A DNA stretch of 64,000 nt from Cyclobacteriaceae bacterium (GTDB lineage Bacteria > Bacteroidota > Bacteroidia > Cytophagales > Cyclobacteriaceae): positions 1 to 64,000 of the forward strand of contig JAPZUF010000003.1 in assembly GCA_027533395.1 (NCBI GenBank), in the 5' to 3' direction. The notes under the pieces are model-generated. The model was not told the origin of the DNA, made no database searches, and saw only the letters and a list, made by a program, of their open reading frames with translations. Both the position numbers and the translations under genes were made by a program. Every line of letters starts with the position of its first letter. Position 1 is the stretch's first letter. Shown in pieces: positions 16,751 through 26,581 of the stretch.

Positions 16751-17810
16751 TAAATAGTTTTTGATAGATTTTTTTTGTTTGGTCATGACCAAATTTTTGT
16801 TTGATCAAATCTTTATTTTTAGCAGGTTGATGGATTTTTTCTTTTGTTAAATCTTCTGTTTTATAGCACTCAAATCCCATACTAATCAAAGATTGATAAG
16901 CTGCATTCTTAGGATTAAAATAGACAGGCACGCCCATGTTCATGACTGCGAAAACATTCCCCATACCTTGTGGCCTAATAGCATGCATGATGAAGGCATC
17001 TGCATTGGCTAATAAATGATTGTACTGTTCGATGGGCATAAACTCTTCTAACCATTGTATAGATAGGTTAGTGAATTTTAGTGCGTACGATTTTAACTTT
17101 GATACATACTCTTGGTTTCCATAAGAAACAGGAATAACAATTTTCTTTTTGAAATGTATATCATTTAAAAACTGCAATACATCGGCATGATTGTTCTGCG
17201 GACTTCCTGAGTTACCTACAATAATATAAGGTTCGGCTTGACTTTGTGTAATAACTACTTCGTTGTCATACGGAACTTCTCCTTCATAGTAAAAAAAAGT
17301 GTGTGTAGCCTGATTAGCATAAGTAGATTTTGTAAATAGAAATTCTTCTTCCATCCAGGTATAAACTTCATTCACTTTTAACCATGCTTTAATTTTATAA
17401 GGAGAGTAAAGAAGTGAAACCTTCCAATTGAAAATAGTTTCTTCCCACGAAAATGATTTTTTGAAAAGAGCAGATGTGATGGATTCAAAATTATTATTCT
17501 TTCTCCACGGTAAGTTATACACATCCCCACCCCACACACACCAACAAAGTTTTTTAAATGTATGCCTCGCGACCCAGCGATAGAGTGCCGGAGTGAAATA
17601 ATGTATAAAAACCGCGTCATAATGATGAGTTGATGTTACCGCCTGTGCAAACTTTAATGAGTGAAGCGGAGCACAAACTATTCCTTCTATGGCATGTTTG
17701 GCTTTTTCTTTAGAAATAATAACCAGATTATGCTCTGTTAAATTAAAAGACTGCAGGTTACGATAAAAAGCTTTGGCAAAAACGCTATCGGGAAAAATGT
17801 GTAAGTTCAT
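16734..17810 (-). CDS. WecF/RffT-like 4-acetamido-4-deoxyfucosyl transferase (GT56)
   Basis: A 358-aa protein resembling the Fuc4NAc transferase family (TDP-Fuc4NAc:lipid II transferase). It starts MNLHIFPDSVFAKAFYRNL. The characteristic WCVWGGDVYNLP follows near residue 90-100, IIVGNSGSPQNNH in the donor-binding region, and HAIRPQGMGNVFAVMNMGVPVYF towards the end. It would add a 4-amino-4,6-dideoxy sugar to a lipid-linked glycan on the cytosolic face. It is the last gene of a three-gene unit with an aminotransferase (3 nt away) and a Wzx-like flippase. Confidence 0.8.
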   Translation of the reverse strand: MNLHIFPDSVFAKAFYRNLQSFNLTEHNLVIISKEKAKHAIEGIVCAPLHSLKFAQAVTSTHHYDAVFIHYFTPALYRWVARHTFKKLCWCVWGGDVYNLPWRKNNNFESITSALFKKSFSWEETIFNWKVSLLYSPYKIKAWLKVNEVYTWMEEEFLFTKSTYANQATHTFFYYEGEVPYDNEVVITQSQAEPYIIVGNSGSPQNNHADVLQFLNDIHFKKKIVIPVSYGNQEYVSKLKSYALKFTNLSIQWLEEFMPIEQYNHLLANADAFIMHAIRPQGMGNVFAVMNMGVPVYFNPKNAAYQSLISMGFECYKTEDLTKEKIHQPAKNKDLIKQKFGHDQTKKIYQKLFTKPQL

Positions 17811-17813
17811 GCA

Positions 17814-18899
17814 TTAAGCGTATTGTTGAGCGCGTAAAATAATTCTGGCAATCATTTGCACTTCTTTTTCTGTTAAATCATAATACAAAGGCAAACATAA
17901 AATTCGACCGGCTATATCTTCACTTATCGGACATGAAATTTTCTCTTCGAGATATTCGATTGTATTTAAAGAAGGATAAAAATATCGTCTTGGATAAATC
18001 CAATTTTTATTCAACTCGGCTATCGTTGCTAATAACTTCTGCTCACTCTCGAATAATAAAGGATAGTAGGCATAATTATATGTAACGCCTCCTTTAATCA
18101 ATTGCTTATTGCCTTTAAAATTAACAAGCATGTCGTTGTAGATGGATGTAAGCTGCTCGCGTTTAGCGATGATTTTATCAAAGTCTAGTAAAATGCTTAA
18201 TCCCATCGCTGCATGAAACTCAGAGTTTTTTCCATTGATGCCAACTGCATCAAATTTTTCCGGGCCGTTATGTCCAAAGTTTCTGTGTAGAGAAAGTAAA
18301 CGCAAGGTTTCACTTTCGTTAGTTGTAACCATCCCTCCTTCTACCGAATGAAAAAGTTTAGTGCTATGAAAACTACATGTAGCAATATCTCCATATTCGA
18401 AAATTGATTTTCCATTTACCTTTACACCGAAAGCATGGGCCCCATCATAAATTAATTTTAGCTGATGTTTTTTACACAATGCTTCCAACGCAACTACATC
18501 GCAAGGATTGCCGAACACATGCGTTGCCAAAATTGCAGATGTTTCTTTCGTAATTGCCTTTTCTACTTTGCTTACATCGATGTTAAAAGTTTGCGCATCG
18601 ATATCTGCAAAAACCGGTTTGCATCCTTCCCAAATAATACTGGAAGTTGTAGCCACATAAGAAAATGGTGTTGTGATGATTTCTCCTTTTAAATGCAAGG
18701 CTTTTATAGCCATTTGAATAGCGATCGTTCCATTGCTTACAAATAGTACATGTTTAAGCCCTAGCTTCTCTTTTAATTCAAGTTCTAACTCATTAACTAA
18801 AGGTCCGTTATTCGTGAGCCAGTTGCGTTGCCAAATTTCATCTAATAATTTCAGATAAGTTTCTTTAGCAGGTAAGTATGGTTTAGTAACAGGAATCAT
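17814..18899 (-). CDS. DegT/DnrJ/EryC1/StrS sugar aminotransferase
   Basis: A 361-aa PLP enzyme read from the ATG at 18899; the 56 extra residues of the longer frame are antisense-like and overlap the flippase. Motifs: MIPVTKPYLPAKETY at the N-terminus, NGPLVNELE, FVSNGTIAIQMA, the Asp of IYDGAHAFG and the Schiff-base Lys in SFHSTKLFH. The family makes amino sugars from nucleotide 4-keto sugars. With a WecF-like transferase next to it, WecE-like or VioA/FdtB-like synthesis of a 4-amino-4,6-dideoxyhexose is likely. Its ATG overlaps the flippase TGA (ATGA), indicating translational coupling. Confidence 0.85.
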   Translation of the reverse strand: MIPVTKPYLPAKETYLKLLDEIWQRNWLTNNGPLVNELELELKEKLGLKHVLFVSNGTIAIQMAIKALHLKGEIITTPFSYVATTSSIIWEGCKPVFADIDAQTFNIDVSKVEKAITKETSAILATHVFGNPCDVVALEALCKKHQLKLIYDGAHAFGVKVNGKSIFEYGDIATCSFHSTKLFHSVEGGMVTTNESETLRLLSLHRNFGHNGPEKFDAVGINGKNSEFHAAMGLSILLDFDKIIAKREQLTSIYNDMLVNFKGNKQLIKGGVTYNYAYYPLLFESEQKLLATIAELNKNWIYPRRYFYPSLNTIEYLEEKISCPISEDIAGRILCLPLYYDLTEKEVQMIARIILRAQQYA

Positions 18900-20341
18900 G
18901 AGAATTTTTTTACTGTAGTTTGATATAGTTGTGCTAACTCTTTTCGATATACAAATAATAACAGGATTAGTGTAAATACAAAAAGCAAGAGATAGGAAAT
19001 CATTTCGGGAATAAAGTTGATAAACCTTAAGGTTACGATCATGGCAATAAGCATGAACGGAGACCATAACAGTTTATTAGCATTCATCTTAATTTTAAAC
19101 TTCTTATTAATGAAAGCGTAAAGCAAAATGATTTCAACAATAGAAGAAATGATGGAAGCTAAAACTGCACCTTCAATACCTATCATGGGTATTAAATAGA
19201 AGAGCAAAGAAATTTTAAGTATGGCAACTGCTAAATAAATAAGAGGCAAAGGTTTGGAATACTTGATGGCTGCAAAAGGCATCGCCAGGTATAAACGCAA
19301 AGGCCGAATCAAATACAAAATAGCCAACAATGGAATCAATGAAATGGCAGGCAAATAACTTTTGGCAAAAAAGAAATCAATTAAGTAAGGAAATACAAAA
19401 ATACTTGCTGCAACTAACAACATCGCCACAGCCGTTAAGCCATGGTAATATCGGTTAATCTCAATTGTACTTGATTTGACCTCCTGTTCTTTTACAATTG
19501 TTAAAACTTTAGGAAAAAATGTAGTGTTCAATCCTGCCAAGATAAAATCAATAGCCAACAAACACTTTGCAGCTAAATCGTAATAACCCACTGTTGATTT
19601 TGATAACAACATCAAAATGATGATTCGATCATAATAGTTGATGAACCATTGTTGAATCTGGTAAATTAAAGATGGATGATTAAAACTGAACGTCTCTTTT
19701 ATTAAAGTCCAGTTAAATTGAATACCATAAGTTTTAATGATGCTATACAAAACCCAACTAAAAGAAATGAGTGCGCCAATCAACTTACCACCAATCGGAC
19801 CCCATAAAGAATCAGGGAATAAAAACATTCCGGCAATGGTTAAGCTCGCAATCAGAGAAAATGAAAACAAATTGGTTTTGAGAAACTTCGTTGCTTTCTC
19901 TGAAGTTTGTAGCAAGCTATTGTTAACCTTAAATACAGCTTGCAATACACCTGTTGCTATTGATAAAATTCCGAAAGGATAAAAAGATACATCTTCTTTA
20001 TCGAAGATAAATTCAAAAAGCCAGTAACCAGTAAGTGAAAGTAAAACAGAAACAATGACACTTACTCCCAAAATGAAAACAAAAACACTGCTGATAAACG
20101 TGGCGAGTTTTTGTTCATCATGTTTATGTTCGTGGTAATAAACATAAATAGAGGCATCGAAACTATAGGTAACAAAAATCTGGACTAATAAAGAAACGGC
20201 AAAGTAAACGGATAGCAAACCGAATACTTCCGTTGAGAGGAAATGCCCATAAAAAGGCATTAACAAAATGGCACTTGCCATAGGCAAAGAACCTGCAACT
20301 GTATAGATAAATGAATGTTTGATAAAACGGCCTGAAATCAT
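18896..20341 (-). CDS. Wzx-like polysaccharide flippase
   Basis: A 481-aa protein of about twelve to fourteen membrane helices with the MOP-superfamily start (KHSFIYTVAGSLPMASAILLMPFYGHFLS) and an even spread of short loops. It should flip undecaprenyl-linked oligosaccharide across the inner membrane. It heads a unit with a sugar aminotransferase and a WecF-like transferase. In E. coli wecE, wzxE and wecF are likewise neighbours in enterobacterial common antigen synthesis, so this is an ECA-like module. A TATTTTTG box lies about 93 nt upstream (20435-20442). Confidence 0.85.
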   Translation of the reverse strand: MISGRFIKHSFIYTVAGSLPMASAILLMPFYGHFLSTEVFGLLSVYFAVSLLVQIFVTYSFDASIYVYYHEHKHDEQKLATFISSVFVFILGVSVIVSVLLSLTGYWLFEFIFDKEDVSFYPFGILSIATGVLQAVFKVNNSLLQTSEKATKFLKTNLFSFSLIASLTIAGMFLFPDSLWGPIGGKLIGALISFSWVLYSIIKTYGIQFNWTLIKETFSFNHPSLIYQIQQWFINYYDRIIILMLLSKSTVGYYDLAAKCLLAIDFILAGLNTTFFPKVLTIVKEQEVKSSTIEINRYYHGLTAVAMLLVAASIFVFPYLIDFFFAKSYLPAISLIPLLAILYLIRPLRLYLAMPFAAIKYSKPLPLIYLAVAILKISLLFYLIPMIGIEGAVLASIISSIVEIILLYAFINKKFKIKMNANKLLWSPFMLIAMIVTLRFINFIPEMISYLLLFVFTLILLLFVYRKELAQLYQTTVKKFS

Positions 20342-20511
20342 GTAGCAGTGCTTTTCCTTTTTGTCTATTTCATTACATTGATTTTGGCTGAAAGAGTTTT
20401 CTCAAATCCAAAAAGATTGCTTTTTCTAAAACATCAAAAATAATACTATTCAGGCTAAAAGACTAAGCATACCGATAAAGCAAATTATGTTTAATTTGCG
20501 CTTCTTTTATT

Positions 20512-21657
20512 ATGAAAAAACGCATCCTGATTATCGCTTTCTCCGACTTGAAGCACGATGCCCGGGTAAGCCGACAAATCAGTTTTTTGCAAGATGATTT
20601 TGAACTTACAGTATCTGCCTACCAAGCTCCATCCAATCAGGCTTATCAGTTTGTACCCTTGCCTCGTTTAAACCTCAACTTGCTGCGTAAAGTAAAAATT
20701 GCTTTTTTTCAATTGACCAGACAATTCGAAAAAGCCGTTGAATTGCTGTATGGGAGTAAAACTTTAACTGAAACCATAACCAAGCCTTATGACTTGATTA
20801 TTGCGAATGATATTGAAACACTTCCGTTCGCCTTCAGAAATAAAAAAGCCAAGATATTTTTTGATGCCCACGAGTATGCACCTCGGCATTTTGAGGATAA
20901 ACTTTTATGGCGAATCTTCTTTCAACCGCAGAATAAATACCTTTGCCGACAGTACCTGAAGCAAATAGCGTGTATGACAACCGTTGGCTCAGGTTTGGCA
21001 CATGAATATGCCAAACACTATCAGGTGCAACCCTCTGTTATTACCAATGCACCTGCATTCGCTACCCTCGCTCCTACACTAGTTGATCCTAAGCAAATTA
21101 AATTGGTTCATCATGGTGGTGCTAACCCGTCTCGACAATTAGAAAGATTAATTTTGATGATGGATTTCGTTGACGAGCGCTTTACACTTGATCTTATCTT
21201 GATAACACCCACTAACGCCAATCAAGCCACAAAAGGTTATCTGCATACATTACAAGAACTGGCTGCTAAGAACCAACGCATCCGAATATTACCACCCGTT
21301 GCAAATGAAAAAGTAGTAGAATCGATTAACACTTACGACATCGGTGTTTATCTCATTCCTCCTATCAATTTCAATTATGAAAATGCGTTGCCAAATAAAT
21401 TATTTGATTTTATTCAAGCGCGTTTAGCTATCGCTACTGGTCCTATTCAAGAAATAGCCGGCATCACCAATACCTATAACTTAGGTATTGTATCTAAAGA
21501 TTTTGAACCGCAATCGCTGGCTGAACAGTTAAATGCCCTGAGTAGCGAACAAATTCAACTCTTTAAAAACAATAGCAACAAAGCGGCACAGTTACTAAAT
21601 GCTAACAGCAACCGCGAAACAATGAATAAACTGGTTGATCAAATTTTATCTGCATGA
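20512..21657 (+). CDS. Glycosyltransferase, GT4-like
   Basis: A 381-aa GT-B-fold enzyme. The N-terminal half begins KKRILIIAFSDLKHDARVSRQ and contains ANDIETLPFAF and FDAHEYAPRHF, typical of family 4 transferases in surface-glycan clusters. The C-terminal half has LVHHGGANPSRQLERLI and the donor-sugar loop ENALPNKLFDFIQARLAI. The donor is unknown. Its TGA overlaps the ATG of wecB (ATGA), so the two are co-translated and the transferase probably uses an N-acetylmannosamine-type product, which is an inference. Confidence 0.85.
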   Translation: MKKRILIIAFSDLKHDARVSRQISFLQDDFELTVSAYQAPSNQAYQFVPLPRLNLNLLRKVKIAFFQLTRQFEKAVELLYGSKTLTETITKPYDLIIANDIETLPFAFRNKKAKIFFDAHEYAPRHFEDKLLWRIFFQPQNKYLCRQYLKQIACMTTVGSGLAHEYAKHYQVQPSVITNAPAFATLAPTLVDPKQIKLVHHGGANPSRQLERLILMMDFVDERFTLDLILITPTNANQATKGYLHTLQELAAKNQRIRILPPVANEKVVESINTYDIGVYLIPPINFNYENALPNKLFDFIQARLAIATGPIQEIAGITNTYNLGIVSKDFEPQSLAEQLNALSSEQIQLFKNNSNKAAQLLNANSNRETMNKLVDQILSA

Positions 21658-22733
21658 AAATCGTAACAGTTATCGGTGCAAGACCACAATTTATAAAAGC
21701 CTCGGTTGTTTCCAGAGCGTTTATCCAATTGAATATAGAAGAAATCATCATCCACACCGGCCAACACCACGACAGCAGCATGTCGGATGTTTTCTTTGAA
21801 GAGATGGAAATACCGAAGCCTTCCTACTTTCTGGATGTTCATGGTCTTTCGCATGGCGCCATGACAGGCCGCATGTTAGAAAGAATTGAAGAAGTACTAA
21901 AAGAAGTTAAACCCAATGCAATGCTTGTCTATGGCGATACCAACTCTACACTGGCCGGTGCATTGGCCGCTGCAAAATTACAAATACCCGTTGCACATAT
22001 CGAAGCTGGCTTGCGCAGTTTTAACCGGGCTATGCCAGAAGAATTGAATCGGATTTTAACAGATCAATTAAGCGATTGTTTGTATTGCCCTTCGGATGCA
22101 GCCATAGAGAATTTAAAGCAAGAAGGATTTTTTCATCAGCCCAAGAAAGTAATTAAAACAGGTGATGTAATGTTCGATGCGTTTACGTATTACCAAAAGA
22201 AAGCAGAAGAGAAATCGAACATTCTTCAAGTTAATCATCTACGAAGTAATGAATATGCTTTGCTTACGCTGCATCGCGCAGAAAATACGGATGATGAAAA
22301 TCGTTTAAAGGAAATCTTGAAAGGAATTCAACAGCTTGCAGAAACTACAACTATCGTTTGGCCGGTTCATCCTCGTTTAAAAAGTAAGTTAGCTGCGTTG
22401 TCATTTTCACCTAGCGTAAAACTTATTGAACCTGTTGGTTACTTTGATATGATTCAATTGCTGCAACATGCGCATATCGTTTTAACGGACAGTGGTGGTT
22501 TGCAAAAGGAAGCCTACTTTGCCAGAAAGTACTGCATTACTTTACGCGACCAAACTGAATGGGTAGAATTAGTACATGAAAAAGCAAATTTCCTGACAGG
22601 TGCAAATGCGCAAGCGATGGTAAATACATACCATCAACTTTTTACAAAACCTTTTCCGGCATTTAACGCTTCGCTATATGGCGATGGGCATACAGCAGAA
22701 GCCATTGTTAAACATCTTATTGAAAATATCTAG
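21654..22733 (+). CDS. wecB: UDP-N-acetylglucosamine 2-epimerase, non-hydrolysing
   Basis: A 359-aa enzyme that converts UDP-GlcNAc and UDP-ManNAc in the cytosol. Conserved pieces are VIGARPQFIKAS at the start, HTGQHHD, VYGDTNSTLAG, HIEAGLRSF, MPEELNR, LLTLHRAEN and TDSGGLQKEA. These include the Asp, Glu, Glu and His that serve catalysis in the family. The length is normal. It supplies ManNAc derivatives for surface glycan. Its TAG stop is read on both strands of CTAG together with the convergent glycosyltransferase gene. Confidence 0.95.
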   Translation: MKIVTVIGARPQFIKASVVSRAFIQLNIEEIIIHTGQHHDSSMSDVFFEEMEIPKPSYFLDVHGLSHGAMTGRMLERIEEVLKEVKPNAMLVYGDTNSTLAGALAAAKLQIPVAHIEAGLRSFNRAMPEELNRILTDQLSDCLYCPSDAAIENLKQEGFFHQPKKVIKTGDVMFDAFTYYQKKAEEKSNILQVNHLRSNEYALLTLHRAENTDDENRLKEILKGIQQLAETTTIVWPVHPRLKSKLAALSFSPSVKLIEPVGYFDMIQLLQHAHIVLTDSGGLQKEAYFARKYCITLRDQTEWVELVHEKANFLTGANAQAMVNTYHQLFTKPFPAFNASLYGDGHTAEAIVKHLIENI

Positions 22734-24022
22734 CGCAATTCTAATAAATCAACCAGTTGTTTTGTTAAGTTAAGCCTGGTAAATGATGATTGAGCTGGTG
22801 GTACCAACTCTTTATTTTGTTGCCAGTTTTGGTATTGACTATCAATTGCGTTTTTGATTGCTTCTACATCATCTGGCGCTAATACTTCTCCTCTGTTTTC
22901 TTGTTTCAAGATGTTGGCTAAATCTCCATCGGGTGGACCAATTGCTAACATAGGCGTGCCTGAAGCTAAGTATTCAAAAAACTTTCCCGGTAAATTGCCC
23001 GCAGCAATGGCAGTATGTGCCAATACCAATAGCAAGAGATTGGTTTCTGCATATAAATTCAAAACTTCTTTGTGTGAAACAGGTGGCTTAACGGTTACTA
23101 ATTCATGCAAATGATTTTCTTGAATATAGGCATTAACAAAAGGATGAACATTGCCAATGAATTCGACTTTTACCTTAACAGGTTGTTGTTGGGCTTTTAT
23201 CCAAAGCGTTAAGGCATGAAGAAAAGGAATAGGATTTCTTAACTCATCAACAGTGCCCAAATGCCTGATGGTAAATATATCCGTTTTGATGTGTGTTATG
23301 CTCGCGAAATCACTTTCATCAAAACCATTGGTGAGTAAACTCACTCTTCTTCCTCCTAATTTTTTTAATCGATCGACATGATAAGGTGAAATGCTGATAG
23401 TGCGATCGGCCATTTGTAATACTTGTCTTTCTAGCACTTGATGTCTTTTACGTGCCCACGTTGTTAAATAAAAAGTATCCAACAAATCCCATTCGCTCCA
23501 AGGGTCGCGAAAATCGGCTAGCCATGTTATACCTGGGTTTTGCTTTTTCAGTTTTAAACCAATGAGATGAACACTATGAGGTGGCCCTGTTGTAATAATG
23601 TGTCGGATTTTTTTCTCTTTGATGAAATCAGAGAGAAAGGAAACAGAAGGTTTTACCCAAAATATTCTTGGGTCGGGAATAAAAAAGTTACCTCTCACCC
23701 ACTTTGCTAGTTTCTTGAACAATCCATCGGCTTTTACAGCTTGTGCAGCCTCAGCTTTTACTTTGCCAAAAGATAGTTTGTTGAAAAGCTCGTAAGGTTC
23801 CCATATCGGAAAATGCAATACTTCCGCTTCCGCGGGTACATCTTTCAGCAATGATTCATCTTTTATTTCGAAGGCAGGATTTTCGGGCGTAAATACATAA
23901 GGTGTATAGCCAAAAGTGGGCAAGTATTTCACAAACTTGAGCCAGCGCTGCACGCCACTTCCACCACTGGGTGGCCAATAATAGGTAATGATTAAAACTG
24001 ATTTTTCGGTTTCGTCCGACAT
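22730..24022 (-). CDS. Glycosyltransferase, GT4 family
   Basis: A 430-aa GT-B enzyme. It starts with SVLIITYYWPPSGGSGVQRWLKF, the PPxGGSGVQR loop of GT4 enzymes in Bacteroidota exopolysaccharide clusters. Later it has WLADFRDPWSEW, ISPYHVDRLKKL and the donor-binding stretch LPGKFFEYLASGTPMLAIGP. It ends on the palindromic CTAG shared with wecB. The acceptor and donor sugars cannot be predicted. It probably belongs to the same surface-glycan locus although on the opposite strand. Confidence 0.85.
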   Translation of the reverse strand: MSDETEKSVLIITYYWPPSGGSGVQRWLKFVKYLPTFGYTPYVFTPENPAFEIKDESLLKDVPAEAEVLHFPIWEPYELFNKLSFGKVKAEAAQAVKADGLFKKLAKWVRGNFFIPDPRIFWVKPSVSFLSDFIKEKKIRHIITTGPPHSVHLIGLKLKKQNPGITWLADFRDPWSEWDLLDTFYLTTWARKRHQVLERQVLQMADRTISISPYHVDRLKKLGGRRVSLLTNGFDESDFASITHIKTDIFTIRHLGTVDELRNPIPFLHALTLWIKAQQQPVKVKVEFIGNVHPFVNAYIQENHLHELVTVKPPVSHKEVLNLYAETNLLLLVLAHTAIAAGNLPGKFFEYLASGTPMLAIGPPDGDLANILKQENRGEVLAPDDVEAIKNAIDSQYQNWQQNKELVPPAQSSFTRLNLTKQLVDLLELR

Positions 24023-24088
24023 ACAAAGTCAAAGTTGAAGCATTCAAATTGAATTATCAAAGACTGCTGTTATTTAATATTTTTGTTC

Positions 24089-25276
24089 ATGAATTTCAGT
24101 GAAGCTACCTTCTTTCATAAACTAGCGCAGACTACTCCTTATCCTTATAAGATTTCTATCGAGCGGGCTGAAGGTGTTTTCTTATACAGTCCGGAAGGTA
24201 AGCGATACTTCGATATGATTTCCGGAATCGGAGTTAGTAATGTTGGCCACCGCCATCCTGATGTTATTCAAGCTATTCAAAATCAGTTGGATAAACACTT
24301 ACATGTAATGGTATATGGCGAGTTTATTCAAGATGCATCTAACACTTTAGCAGAGAAACTAACAACCCAACTTCCTGCAAGTCTTAACTGTGTTTACTTG
24401 GTAAATTCTGGCACAGAAGCCAATGAAGGTGCGCTGAAATTAGCCAAACGCGTAACGGGAAGAACTGAAATTATCTCCATGCAGAAATCATATCATGGCA
24501 GTACACATGGTTCATTAAGTGTTTCGGGTAATGAATATAAGAAGCAGGCTTACAGACCTTTATTACCGGATGTACGACACATTCGCTTTAACCATTTTGA
24601 AGACTTACAACATATTAGTTCACGAACTGCTTGCGTAATTGTTGAACCCATCCAAGGCGATGCCGGTGTACGAATTGCCACACATGAATGGTTACACGCG
24701 TTGAGAAAGAAATGCGATGAACATTGTGTGTTACTGATTTTCGATGAGATACAATGCGGTATGGGACGCACCGGAAAACTTTTTGCCTTTGAGCATTATG
24801 GAGTTGTGCCCGACATAATAACAATAGGAAAAGCATTTGGAGGCGGTTTACCCATTGGTGCTTTTGTAGCTGACAAACGTTTGATGAAGACCTTAACCTA
24901 TGATCCTCCTCTTGGTCACATTACTACTTTCGGGGGCAATCCTGTTTGTGCTGCTGCTGCCGGTGCAGTATTAGATGTACTAACGCAGCCGGGATTATTA
25001 GAAGCAGTAGAAGCAAAAGGGAAACTGATGGAATCGCTCTTGCAACATCCGGAGATAATTGAGATCAGAAGAATAGGTTTGATGTTCGCCATTGATTTTG
25101 CCACTGCAGAACGAGTAAACCGCATCGTGGAAAAAGGAAAAGAAAAAGGTGTAATTTGTTATTGGTTTTTATCGCATCCGCATAGTTTTAGGTTAGCACC
25201 TCCGCTTACTATTACCGAAGAAGAAATTAAAGAAGCATGCGCTCTCATTATAGAAGCCATAAACGAAACTGCCTGA
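24089..25276 (+). CDS. Class III PLP-dependent aminotransferase
   Basis: A 395-aa enzyme read from the ATG at 24089 rather than the TTG six bases earlier. Family signs: GVFLYSPEGKRYFDMISGIGVSNVGH, NSGTEANEGALKLA, the metal-free Asp of IFDEIQCGMGRTGK, and the Schiff-base Lys in ITIGKAFGGGLPIGAF. It resembles acetylornithine/ornithine/4-aminobutyrate transaminases but has no arginine-synthesis neighbours, so the substrate is open. It is followed after 1 nt by an AI-2E family transporter gene, and the pair is clearly co-transcribed. Confidence 0.85.
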   Translation: MNFSEATFFHKLAQTTPYPYKISIERAEGVFLYSPEGKRYFDMISGIGVSNVGHRHPDVIQAIQNQLDKHLHVMVYGEFIQDASNTLAEKLTTQLPASLNCVYLVNSGTEANEGALKLAKRVTGRTEIISMQKSYHGSTHGSLSVSGNEYKKQAYRPLLPDVRHIRFNHFEDLQHISSRTACVIVEPIQGDAGVRIATHEWLHALRKKCDEHCVLLIFDEIQCGMGRTGKLFAFEHYGVVPDIITIGKAFGGGLPIGAFVADKRLMKTLTYDPPLGHITTFGGNPVCAAAAGAVLDVLTQPGLLEAVEAKGKLMESLLQHPEIIEIRRIGLMFAIDFATAERVNRIVEKGKEKGVICYWFLSHPHSFRLAPPLTITEEEIKEACALIIEAINETA

Positions 25277-25277
25277 T

Positions 25278-26387
25278 ATGGAAAAAGTAAACTTTAACCG
25301 CCTCGATTATATTTTCAAAACCTTATCGATACTGTGTATTGTTGGTTTTTTAATTATTTGGGCGCAAGACATCATCATCCCATTTGCTTTTGCTAGTTTC
25401 TTTGCTGTTATCATTTTGCCTTTAGTACGTTGGCTGGAAAGCAAAAAGTTTAGTACCATTTGGGCAACCATATTAGTTATCGTAGTTTTTACCGGATTAC
25501 TTGTACTATCTGTATGGCTTATCGTAGAACAGCTAATCGCTTTGGTAAACGATTTACCTGACTTACAATCTCGTTTCGATGCTTTTGTTTTACGCAGCAG
25601 TGGGTTTTTACAAGAGCTCGGATTAAGCATTTCAGATCAGAATAAAATACTGAAAGAGGCTACTACTTCATTAAGTACGTATGCTGCTAATGTGTTGGTT
25701 TCTACTTCAAATGTGGTTTCGCTGCTTGTACAAGTGCCTATCTATATTTTTTTATTTCTTATTTACCGCGATAAGTTTAAACTCTTCTTCCAAGCTCTTC
25801 TCAATTCTAACCAAGAAATGGTTTGGAAAAAAGAAGTAGAAACCGTGTTGAAAGGTTATGTAAGCGGGCTGGCGATTGTTACCATTATCATTGCTATTTT
25901 AAATTCGATTGGTTTAGCTGTATTGGGAATAGAACATGCTATCTTCTTTGGTATTCTCTCCGGTATTTTAACGGTTATTCCTTATGTAGGAATTTTTATA
26001 GGTGCCGCTTTTCCGGTGATTGTGGCTTTGATCACTAAAGACAGCGCTTGGTATGCCTTAGGTGTAATCATCATTTTTTCAGTTGTTCAATTTCTAGAGG
26101 GAAATTTTATTACCCCAAAAATCACAGGTTCGAAAGTAAGTATTAATGCCTTGGCTGCTATTCTGGCTTTGTTAATTGGCAGTAAACTGATGGGCATTGC
26201 CGGTATGATTCTGGCAGTACCTGCGATAGGTGTTGTTAAGATTTTAATTCAATATAGCGAGCACCTTAAGCCTTGGGCTATTTTGTTAGATGATAGCAAT
26301 GGCCAAAGTACAACTGTTACGGACGAACCAAAGCTTGAATCACCTATTGAAACAGATAAGAAAAACTCATCTGAAATACCTTCCTGA
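25278..26387 (+). CDS. AI-2E family transporter (PerM-like)
   Basis: A 369-aa membrane protein with about eight helices in the AI-2E/PerM order. A helix pair lies at the N-terminus, a long loop (residues about 80-150) follows, then GYVSGLAIVTIIIAILNSIGLAVLG and the closing GMILAVPAIGVVKILI. Substrates differ across the family (autoinducer, sodium, osmolytes), so the name is only a family label. The C-terminal 35 residues are hydrophilic. It is coupled to the class III aminotransferase 1 nt upstream. Confidence 0.85.
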   Translation: MEKVNFNRLDYIFKTLSILCIVGFLIIWAQDIIIPFAFASFFAVIILPLVRWLESKKFSTIWATILVIVVFTGLLVLSVWLIVEQLIALVNDLPDLQSRFDAFVLRSSGFLQELGLSISDQNKILKEATTSLSTYAANVLVSTSNVVSLLVQVPIYIFLFLIYRDKFKLFFQALLNSNQEMVWKKEVETVLKGYVSGLAIVTIIIAILNSIGLAVLGIEHAIFFGILSGILTVIPYVGIFIGAAFPVIVALITKDSAWYALGVIIIFSVVQFLEGNFITPKITGSKVSINALAAILALLIGSKLMGIAGMILAVPAIGVVKILIQYSEHLKPWAILLDDSNGQSTTVTDEPKLESPIETDKKNSSEIPS

Positions 26388-26581
26388 AAACAGGTAACTC
26401 TTCTTCACAAAAGAAAGATCTTTTGAATTCTGTATTGTTTGAAAAGATTGTCTTTTGGAGTCGCTTACTTTCTTTTGCATAGTGCGTGAATATAAAATGC
26501 AGGCGCTAATTTTCTTTTTACAGGTGCGAGAATATTGAATGTGCCCTTTCGGGAGACACTTCGGAGGATTAGAGCAAAAGA

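Noticed and set aside
17814-19067. Longer 417-aa version of the sugar aminotransferase
   Set aside because: The extra 56 residues are not family-like and would overlap the flippase by 172 nt; the ATG at 18899 gives the usual N-terminus and an ATGA junction.
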